Source: CAWKCE01 sp032127035
GTDB taxonomy: Bacteria; Actinomycetota; Actinomycetes; JAHEKZ01
Direction: 5' to 3'
DNA: 64,000 nt
Assembly (NCBI GenBank): GCA_963848085.1
Contig: CAWKCE010000001.1
Location: forward strand, 1-64,000
In this document: piece after piece, positions 16,578 through 23,168 of the stretch
Numbering within the stretch: the first letter of the stretch is position 1
Layout: every line of letters begins with the position of its first letter
The notes under the pieces: model-generated
The model's database searches: none
Told to the model about the DNA's origin: nothing
Seen by the model: only the letters and a program-made list of their open reading frames with translations
Made by a program: the position numbers and the translations under genes

Positions 16578-17485
16578 CCAGCGGCCGCCGCACCGGACTG
16601 GTGCTCGCTCTCGCCACCGCCACGATCAGCGGGTTCGCCGTGTTCCTCAACGGGTACGGCGTGCGAGCCGTTGGCAACCCGACGACCTACACCACCTTGA
16701 AGAACACCATGGCGCTGCTGTTCCTCGTCACCGTGGTCATCGCGCTGGGACGCGCGACGCACAGCCGCGTCGTCACGAGACCGACCACGCAGGTCCAGTG
16801 GCTCGGACTGGCGGTCGTCGGGGTCGTCGGTGGTGCCATCGCGTTCGTGCTGTTCTTCGAGGGGCTCTCCCGGGCGTCGTCCGCCAACGCCGCGTTCTTG
16901 CACAAGTCCCTGCTCATCTGGGTCGCGCTGCTAGCCGTCCCCTTGCTGGGCGAGCGCCTTGGGGTGTGGCACGTGCTGGCGATCGGCCTGCTCGTCGTGG
17001 GTCAGGTGGGTCTGTCCGGCGGCGCCTCGTCGTTGTTCGGAACCGGTGAGGCGATGGTGCTCGCCGCGACGGTGTTGTGGGCCGGCGAGGTGGTGCTCGC
17101 CAAGTGGCTGCTGGCCGACCTGTCGTCGTGGACGCTCGGGCTGGCACGCATGGGGGTGGGCAGCGCCGCTCTGCTCGTGTGGACCGCCGCCCGCGGCGGC
17201 CTCGCCGTGGTGCCCACCCTGACGGCGGCCCAGTGGGGGTGGGTGCTCCTGACCGGCCTCCTGCTGTCCGGGTACGTCGGCACCTGGTACGCCGCCCTCG
17301 CCCTCGCGCCCGCGGTCGACGTCACCGCCGTTCTCGTGGTCGGGTCGGTCATCACCACCGTCCTGGCGACCGCCGTCCAAGGCGCCCCTCTGGCACCGCA
17401 GCTGGGCTGGGTCCTGGTCATCCTCGCCGGCGGGGCCCTGGTGGCCGTGCCGATGTGGCGGGCCCCGGAAGCAGCCACCGCATGA
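16574..17485 (+). CDS. EamA/DMT-superfamily transporter
   Basis: This is a 303-residue membrane protein with ten hydrophobic segments arranged as two EamA repeats (first about 8-145, second about 155-295). Marks include GVVGGAIAFVLFFEGLSRASSANAAFL near the end of repeat one, GERLGVWHVL between the repeats, and ALALAPAVDVTAVL in repeat two. DMT proteins export or import small metabolites; the substrate cannot be inferred. The ATG overlaps the hypC stop (ATGA), so it is co-transcribed with the hydrogenase genes, an unusual companion. Confidence 0.83.
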   Translation: MTSGRRTGLVLALATATISGFAVFLNGYGVRAVGNPTTYTTLKNTMALLFLVTVVIALGRATHSRVVTRPTTQVQWLGLAVVGVVGGAIAFVLFFEGLSRASSANAAFLHKSLLIWVALLAVPLLGERLGVWHVLAIGLLVVGQVGLSGGASSLFGTGEAMVLAATVLWAGEVVLAKWLLADLSSWTLGLARMGVGSAALLVWTAARGGLAVVPTLTAAQWGWVLLTGLLLSGYVGTWYAALALAPAVDVTAVLVVGSVITTVLATAVQGAPLAPQLGWVLVILAGGALVAVPMWRAPEAATA

Positions 17486-18246
17486 CCACTGCCCCGGCGA
17501 CGGACGGCGCGCTCCTGTTCGCGCGGTACGCGTATCCGCCCAACGCACTCGGCTACTGCGGGGCCGACGACCCGGGCACGCTCCTCGAGCGCACTGCCGC
17601 CGAAGCGGTCGACCACGACCTGCGCCGGACGTTGCGCACCTTCGAAGGTGCCTGGCCGTACCTGGAGCTGATCGCGCACGCCAGCGGGATCGGGGACCCG
17701 CTGGACGCCCGCGTCGTCGAGGCCTACTGGATCGGGAACCGGCTGCTGCAGAACGTCGACCCGCCCGCGATGGCGACGTCCATGGAGGAGCGGTTCCGGC
17801 CTCTCCTCGGGCGGAGCTGGTCACCGCTGGGCGACGCGTCCGGGGCCGGCGCCCTGCCGCACCACAGCTTCCACGTCCTCGGCGTGTACCCCTACGTCGG
17901 CATGCTGCGCACCGGCGTGGTCGAGGAGCCGTTGCGCGTCCTCGATCGGTGCCGTATCCGCTGGGGGCACGTCCTCCAAGTCGACGCCGACCGCGCGCTC
18001 GTGCGCACGCAGCCGCTGGTGTGGGACGGGCGGCACCTGCACCTGGGGACGCCACAGGTCGAATGGGCCACCTGCGCCCAGGGCGGCCTCGGGCTGGCCC
18101 GCACCCTGGCGGCCGGCGACTGGTGCTCGCTGCACTGGGACTGGGTCTGCGACCGGCTGACCGCCGCCCAGGTTCGCCGCCTGCGGGCCTACACCCGGCT
18201 CACCCTGGACAACGCCAACCTGGCCCCCGCCACCGTCCTCGCCTGA
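17482..18246 (+). CDS. DUF6390 family protein at the end of the hydrogenase operon
   Basis: This is a 254-residue cytoplasmic protein (MTTAPATDGALLFARYAYPPNALGYCG). Histidine- and cysteine-containing stretches are visible: YCGADDPG, ALPHHSFHVLGVYPYVG, and WCSLHWDWVCDRL near the end. It resembles proteins annotated as DUF6390, which recur next to hydrogenase genes in actinobacteria. Function is unknown. The start overlaps the transporter stop (ATGA), making it the last gene of the operon. The clustered His/Cys residues make a metal- or cluster-handling role in hydrogenase assembly conceivable; that is inference. Confidence 0.65.
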   Translation: MTTAPATDGALLFARYAYPPNALGYCGADDPGTLLERTAAEAVDHDLRRTLRTFEGAWPYLELIAHASGIGDPLDARVVEAYWIGNRLLQNVDPPAMATSMEERFRPLLGRSWSPLGDASGAGALPHHSFHVLGVYPYVGMLRTGVVEEPLRVLDRCRIRWGHVLQVDADRALVRTQPLVWDGRHLHLGTPQVEWATCAQGGLGLARTLAAGDWCSLHWDWVCDRLTAAQVRRLRAYTRLTLDNANLAPATVLA

Positions 18247-18352
18247 CCCCGCCCGACCGCCACCCCGAAGCGCCAACACGTTGATCAGGGGCACGTCGTT
18301 GGCTCGTCCTCGCCGTGATACTGCTGGTGAGGGACCGAGAAGGGACGGGTCG

Positions 18353-19018
18353 ATGAGCGATCGTGGCACACCGCCATCCAGCCAAAGACCGGGCGATCGG
18401 ACCGGTACCCGGCGCGAGTACGGAATGACACGGGGGAAGGTGTTCCCGGCAGACAGCGCCCGGTCTCTGGTGAACCCGTTGCGCCGCCTGGTGCAGTCCC
18501 CCGACCGGACCATCCGCGCTGCCGAGCTGCCACCGAACGCACGCGTCCTGGAGGTCGGTGCCGGACCCGGGTTCTTCAGTCCGGCCATCGCGCGCGCCGT
18601 CCCCAATGGACACCTCGTCGTCACCGACCTCCAGGGCGACATGGTGGCTATGGCGCGTCAACGCGTGCGCGCTACCGGTCCGGCGTCAGTGTCGTTCGCC
18701 CGCACTGATGCCGCACGGTTGCCATTCGCCGACGGATCCTTCGACGTGGTGTTCCTCGCGACGATGCTTGGCGAGGTCCCGGACCCACACCACTGCGTCG
18801 CCGAGGTGCGCCGGGTGCTGGCCCCGGACGGCGTCGCCGCCATCGCCGAGACCAGACGCGACAGCGATTTCATACCGATCGATGTCCTCCGCGATCTCAT
18901 GGCCAGTCACGCGTTCGCGCTTCTCGGCCGACGCGGTTCGCGGTGGCAGTACATCGCCCGGTTCCAGGCAACCGATCGGGCGCTCGCTCCGGACGCAGAC
19001 CGTCGCGCCCCCGGTTGA
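18353..19018 (+). CDS. Class I SAM-dependent methyltransferase
   Basis: This 221-residue methyltransferase has the SAM motif I VLEVGAGPGFFSPAIA, an acidic residue after strand 2 (LVVTDLQ), the motif-II region FADGSFDVVFLATMLGEVP, and motif III VLAPDGVAAIAE. Start: ATG 18353 with AGAAGGGA upstream; ATG 18425 is an alternative. It resembles the UbiE/menG-like Methyltransf_11 family; the substrate is unknown. It stands alone, converging with the ABC permease gene. Confidence 0.78.
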   Translation: MSDRGTPPSSQRPGDRTGTRREYGMTRGKVFPADSARSLVNPLRRLVQSPDRTIRAAELPPNARVLEVGAGPGFFSPAIARAVPNGHLVVTDLQGDMVAMARQRVRATGPASVSFARTDAARLPFADGSFDVVFLATMLGEVPDPHHCVAEVRRVLAPDGVAAIAETRRDSDFIPIDVLRDLMASHAFALLGRRGSRWQYIARFQATDRALAPDADRRAPG

Positions 19019-19027
19019 GCTCGTCGG

Positions 19028-19795
19028 CTAGACGACGTCGCGTCGCTGGACGGACAGGAGCCCGGCGAGCGCCGGCACCACTGCCCACAGTGCCAGTGCG
19101 ACTACGGCAGCCAGTGCGCTGGCCTGGCTCTCCACGCCCGAGGCAGCGGGATCGACGCCAGACAGGGCGGTGGCCAGCGGCGCCGGCACCCACACGCTGG
19201 CATCGCTGATCAGCTGGACCATCAACGGTGGGGCGATGATCAAGACGACAACCGTGGTGGTCACGGCTCCACCGGTGTTACGCACCAGCTGACCGATCCC
19301 GGCGCCCATCACGGCCCCGACGGCTCCGGCAAACGCGGATGCCGCAATCACCTGGGCGACTCCAGCTCCTGAGACCAGGAAGCCGAACTCGGTCGATGGC
19401 ACCGCCAACGCCACGGCAGCCACCGACAGCCCGGCCCCGACCAGTCCGAGCAGTGCGCCGCCTAGCCCCACCGCCAGCAACTGGGCCAGCACGGCCCGGG
19501 CGCGGTGGGGTGAGCTGAGGAACGTCGGGATCACCGTGCCGTGGCCGTACTCGCGCGCAACCGCGATCGCACCGAACAGCCCGGCGATCACCAAGGCGTT
19601 CGCAGCGAAAGCCATGAGGGACCGCTGATTGGCCGCGGTGGAGACGAAGGTCTTCGTGCCGTCGAAGTCCGAGCCCCACACCACAGCGCTCGCGGTCGTC
19701 GCGCTGATGGCCGCCAGGACGGCAAGGAATGCCCAGGGCATCCAGGTCGTCGTGAGCTTGCGGAGCTCGGCACGAACCAGCCGTAACCAGCTCAT
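19028..19795 (-). CDS. ABC-2 type transporter permease
   Basis: This 255-residue permease starts at MSWLRLVRAELRKLTTTW, the usual cytoplasmic entry helix of ABC-2 permeases. About six membrane segments follow, with an internal AREYGHGTVIPTFLSSPHR motif, the E-G-T-...-T/S turn typical of this family. It pairs with the ATPase gene just upstream (ATGA overlap at 19792-19795). The exported substrate is unknown; drug-export-like systems share this layout. Confidence 0.85.
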   Translation of the reverse strand: MSWLRLVRAELRKLTTTWMPWAFLAVLAAISATTASAVVWGSDFDGTKTFVSTAANQRSLMAFAANALVIAGLFGAIAVAREYGHGTVIPTFLSSPHRARAVLAQLLAVGLGGALLGLVGAGLSVAAVALAVPSTEFGFLVSGAGVAQVIAASAFAGAVGAVMGAGIGQLVRNTGGAVTTTVVVLIIAPPLMVQLISDASVWVPAPLATALSGVDPAASGVESQASALAAVVALALWAVVPALAGLLSVQRRDVV

Positions 19796-20772
19796 GGTCC
19801 CGAGCCTTCTTCGGTGCCACCAACCGACGGCTGATCGGGAGTGCCGGTCCACTGCAGGAACCGCTCCTCCAACGAGCCGGTGTGCGGCGACAGCTCGAAC
19901 ACGACGATCCCGGCGTCGAAGGCGCGCTGGCCGATCTCGGCGGTCGGCGCGCCGCGCACGATCAACGCCTCCTCCTGGCGCTCGACTACTGCGCCCTCGC
20001 GCTCCAGGAGCTGGTGCAGGCGGTCCGGGTCCGACGCTCGGACCAGCGTGGCCTCCTCCTGCAGCTCGGACAGAGCCCCGCTGGTGACGAGCCGCCCCCG
20101 GCTGACGACCACGACGTCGTCCGCGAGCAGCTCGACTTCACCGAGCAGATGGCTCGAGACCAGCACCGTGTTGCCCTTCGCCGCACGTGCCCGAAGCAGG
20201 TCGCGCATCTCATGGATCCCCTTCGGGTCGAGCCCGTTGGCCGGCTCATCCAGGATCAGCACCGGCGGATCGCCCAGGAGCGCCCCCGCGAACCCCAGCC
20301 GTTGGCGCATCCCGAGCGAGTAGGCGCCAACTCGACGGTTGGCCGCGTCGTCGAGGCCAACCAGCGCCAGCACCTCATCGACCCGGCCGACGTCGATCCC
20401 GCTGGCGTCGGCCAGAATCCGCAGGTGGTTGCGGCCGCTTCGGCCGGGGTGGTACGCGTTGGACTCCAACAGCGCCCCGACGGTGGCTGACGGGTCGGGC
20501 AGGTCCCGGTAGCTGCTGCCACCGATCGTGACCTGGCCGCTCTCGGCCGCCGCCAGGTCGAGCATGACCTTCATCGTCGTCGACTTGCCCGCCCCGTTCG
20601 GGCCCAGGAACCCGGTCACTCGCCCTGGCCGGGCCGCGAAGGACAAGTCGTTGACCACGGTGCGCTTGCCGTATCGCTTCGTCAGGTGCTGAACCTCGAT
20701 CGCGAAGGGCTCGGCCTCGCCCTCGCGGCGGCGACTGGCGGCACGGCTGGTCCCGGCCTGGGCCGGCGTCAC
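19792..20772 (-). CDS. ABC transporter ATP-binding protein (drug/efflux type)
   Basis: This is a 326-residue ATPase with Walker A FLGPNGAGKSTTMK, signature YSLGMRQRLGFAGAL, Walker B VLILDEPANGLDP and switch His in VSSHLLGEVE. An N-terminal extension of about 22 residues is Arg-rich. The C-terminal part after about residue 235 is the DUF4162-like tail common in ABC-2 exporters. It energises the permease encoded next. The intergenic region upstream contains a 14-bp palindrome that could be its operator. Confidence 0.88.
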   Translation of the reverse strand: MTPAQAGTSRAASRRREGEAEPFAIEVQHLTKRYGKRTVVNDLSFAARPGRVTGFLGPNGAGKSTTMKVMLDLAAAESGQVTIGGSSYRDLPDPSATVGALLESNAYHPGRSGRNHLRILADASGIDVGRVDEVLALVGLDDAANRRVGAYSLGMRQRLGFAGALLGDPPVLILDEPANGLDPKGIHEMRDLLRARAAKGNTVLVSSHLLGEVELLADDVVVVSRGRLVTSGALSELQEEATLVRASDPDRLHQLLEREGAVVERQEEALIVRGAPTAEIGQRAFDAGIVVFELSPHTGSLEERFLQWTGTPDQPSVGGTEEGSGP

Positions 20773-20880
20773 CGCGCCGCCCCCACGAAGCGGCCGTCCA
20801 CGGCATGCGCCGGCCCGTCACCGGCGGGGTGGCTCGATGCGGCGGTCTGCGTCACACGCACGAGGGCCCTCCTCCCGAGT

Positions 20881-20894
20881 CGAGATGCATCTCG
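20881..20894. promoter_or_regulatory. 14-bp perfect palindrome, candidate operator
   Basis: CGAGATGCATCTCG is fully self-complementary and lies 109 bp before the ABC ATPase start. A dimeric HTH repressor of the GntR, MarR or PadR type could bind such a site. No regulator gene adjoins it. Confidence 0.35.
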
Positions 20895-21001
20895 TCAGAG
20901 TCCGTCCCGTCCACGTTACCCAACCCAGCGGGCACGCGATCCGCCCTTCCGAAGATGCTTCCGGGGGGTGGGGATCGGGTGGCCCGTACGGTGGGATGAG
21001 C

Positions 21002-21018
21002 GTTCCACTGGGTGGAAC
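21002..21018 (+). promoter_or_regulatory. Inverted repeat GTTCCAC-TGG-GTGGAAC before the formate dehydrogenase operon
   Basis: This is a perfect 7-3-7 inverted repeat whose centre lies about 50-60 bp upstream of the likely start of transcription if TATCCT (21057-21062) is the minus-ten. That spacing is typical of a Crp/FNR-like class I activator site, though the half-site is not the Crp sequence. Seen directly; the regulator is unknown. Confidence 0.45.
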
Positions 21019-21120
21019 ACCCCGCGCGGCGGTTCTCCCGTTTCGCTGGGCCGACCTATCCTGAATCGACGATCGCCGCGGGGTCCGTCGGCGGTGCGTG
21101 TTGGCCTGGGAAGAGGGACG

Positions 21121-21618
21121 GTGTCGACGACGACCGCGGGAACGCACGCCACCTGGTCCGATGACCGCGCCGCCGACCTCACCCGGTCGCTCGCCGGACT
21201 TCCTGGCCCACTCCTCGAGGTGCTGCACGCGCTGCAGCGGGAGTTCGGCTACGTCGACCCCCGCGCGGTGCCGGTTGTCGCCGACGTGCTGAACCTCTCG
21301 CGCGCCGAGGTGCACGGCGTCATCTCCTTCTACACCGACTTCCGCACCACGCCCCCGGCACCACGGTCGGTCCAGATCTGCCGCGGCGAGGCTTGCCAGG
21401 CCGTCGGCGCCGAGGCTCTCGTGGCACACGCCAGCGACCGGCTCGGATGTGACGTTGGCGGCACCTCGAGCGACGGCCGCACCGATCTGCGCCAGGTCTT
21501 CTGCTTCGGCAACTGCGCCCTGGGCCCCACCGCGAGCGTCGACGGCCGACTCCACGGCCGCGTCACCCCCGACCGGCTGGACGCCCTGATGCTGGACTCG
21601 GCCGAGGGCACTGCATGA
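21121..21618 (+). CDS. fdsG: NAD-dependent formate dehydrogenase gamma subunit (NuoE-like)
   Basis: This 165-residue [2Fe-2S] protein is of the thioredoxin-like NuoE family. The four ligands are ICRGEACQ (C87, C92) and CFGNC (C128, C132). Helical N-terminal part: LLEVLHALQREFGYVDPRAV, then LSRAEVHGVISFYTDF. It passes electrons toward the flavin of the beta subunit. GTG 21121 is chosen for its AAGAGGGAC ribosome site; upstream in-frame sequence is non-coding. Its stop overlaps the NuoF-like start (ATGA). It could in isolation be a NuoE of complex I, but the next genes make it formate dehydrogenase. Confidence 0.88.
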   Translation: MSTTTAGTHATWSDDRAADLTRSLAGLPGPLLEVLHALQREFGYVDPRAVPVVADVLNLSRAEVHGVISFYTDFRTTPPAPRSVQICRGEACQAVGAEALVAHASDRLGCDVGGTSSDGRTDLRQVFCFGNCALGPTASVDGRLHGRVTPDRLDALMLDSAEGTA

Positions 21619-23168
21619 CCACCATCGTCTACGTCCCCCGCGACTCCGCCGCACGATCGGTCGGCGCCGACGAGGTCGCCGTCGCGCTCACGGCGGAGGC
21701 CGCCCGGCGCGGCGACGACATCCGCCTCGTCCGGAACGGCTCGCGTGGCCTGCTCTGGCTGGAACCGCTGGTGGAGGTCGACGTCGACGGCACGCGGGTC
21801 GCGTACGGGCCGGTCGCTGCCGACGACGTCGCCGGACTGCTCGACGCTGGCCTGCTGAGGGGCGGCGAGCACGCCCTGCGACTAGGCCCCACCGACGAGC
21901 TCGCCTGGCTCAGCCGGCAGGACCGCGTCACGTTCGCCCGGGTCGGCATCATCGACCCCCTCGACCTTGTCGACTACGAAAGCCACGGCGGGCTGGTCGG
22001 CCTGCGGGTCGCGGTGGCTCTGCCGCCCCAGGACGTGGTCACCGCCGTCGCCGACTCCGGCCTGCGCGGACGCGGCGGTGCCGGCTTCCCCGCGGGCCGC
22101 AAGTGGCAGACCGTGCTCGACGCTCCCGGCACCACGAAGTACGTCTGCTGCAACGCCGACGAGGGGGACAGCGGCACCTTCGCCGACCGCATGCTGATGG
22201 AGGGTGACCCGTTCACCCTCCTCGAGGGCATGGCCATCGCCGGACTCGCCACCGGTGCCACCCAGGGCTACATCTACCTCCGCTCCGAGTACCCCGACGC
22301 GTGCGACATCCTGAGGTCCGCCATCGAAATCGGGCGCGCCGCCGGCTGGCTGGGACCATCCGTGCTCGGCAGCGGGCGCGCGTTCGACGTTGAGGTCCGG
22401 GTTGGTGCCGGCTCCTACATCTGCGGCGAAGAGACCGCCATGCTCGACAGCCTCGAGGGCAAGCGCGGCATGGTGCGGGCCAAGCCCCCGCTGCCGGCCT
22501 TGGAAGGGCTGTTCGGCAAGCCCACCGTCGTCAACAACGTCCTCACGCTGGGCAGCGTCCCAGCGGTCCTTGCCGACGGCGCCGAGAGCTACGCCGCACG
22601 CGGCATGGGCCGGTCGCGTGGCACACAGGTCTTTCAGCTGGCGGGCAACATCCGCCAGGGCGGAGTCGTCGAGACGGCGTTCGGAATCACGCTTCGCGAG
22701 CTGGTCGAGGACTTCGGCGGTGGCACCGTCACCGGCCGACCGGTGCGTGCGGTCCAGGTCGGCGGCCCACTGGGCGCGTACCTCGCGCCCTCGCAGCTCG
22801 ACCTGCCCATGGACTACGAGGCATTCGCCGCCGAAGGCGCGATGGTGGGACACGGCGGCGTGGTCGTCCACGACGACTCCGCCGACATGGCCGGACTTGC
22901 GCGGTTCGCGATGGAGTTCTGCGCGGAGGAGTCCTGCGGAAAGTGCACGCCGTGCCGCGTCGGCTCGGTGCGCGGCGTCGAGGTGATCGACAAGATCACC
23001 GCCGGCGTCGACCGTCGGGCCAATCTGGTGCTCCTGCAGGACCTGTGCGAGCTCATGACCGAAGGTTCGCTGTGTGCGATGGGCGGACTCACCCCAGGGC
23101 CGGTGCGCAGCGCACTGGCTCACTTCCCCGAAGACTTCGGCCTGACCCCGGAGGAGGTGGCGCAGTGA
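21615..23168 (+). CDS. fdsB: NAD-dependent formate dehydrogenase beta subunit (NuoF-like, FMN/NAD+)
   Basis: This 517-residue flavoprotein reduces NAD+ with electrons from formate. It has an N-terminal thioredoxin-like extension (about 1-110), then the NuoF core: NAD/FMN-binding LRGRGGAGFPAGRKW, NADEGDSGTFADR, YICGEETAMLDSLEGKRGMVR. The C-terminal [4Fe-4S] site is ESCGKCTPCRVG...LCAMGG. The fused extension is characteristic of FdsB/HoxF-type diaphorases rather than plain NuoF. Its stop overlaps the alpha-subunit GTG (GTGA). Confidence 0.92.
   Translation: MTTIVYVPRDSAARSVGADEVAVALTAEAARRGDDIRLVRNGSRGLLWLEPLVEVDVDGTRVAYGPVAADDVAGLLDAGLLRGGEHALRLGPTDELAWLSRQDRVTFARVGIIDPLDLVDYESHGGLVGLRVAVALPPQDVVTAVADSGLRGRGGAGFPAGRKWQTVLDAPGTTKYVCCNADEGDSGTFADRMLMEGDPFTLLEGMAIAGLATGATQGYIYLRSEYPDACDILRSAIEIGRAAGWLGPSVLGSGRAFDVEVRVGAGSYICGEETAMLDSLEGKRGMVRAKPPLPALEGLFGKPTVVNNVLTLGSVPAVLADGAESYAARGMGRSRGTQVFQLAGNIRQGGVVETAFGITLRELVEDFGGGTVTGRPVRAVQVGGPLGAYLAPSQLDLPMDYEAFAAEGAMVGHGGVVVHDDSADMAGLARFAMEFCAEESCGKCTPCRVGSVRGVEVIDKITAGVDRRANLVLLQDLCELMTEGSLCAMGGLTPGPVRSALAHFPEDFGLTPEEVAQ

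Larger units (their letters stand above)
20773..21120. other. Divergent intergenic region between the ABC exporter and formate dehydrogenase operons
   Basis: This is 348 bp without a credible gene. It contains two perfect inverted repeats (entered separately), a possible minus-ten TATCCT at 21057-21062 for the formate dehydrogenase operon, and the ribosome site AAGAGGGAC just before GTG 21121. No riboswitch was recognised. Confidence 0.5.
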
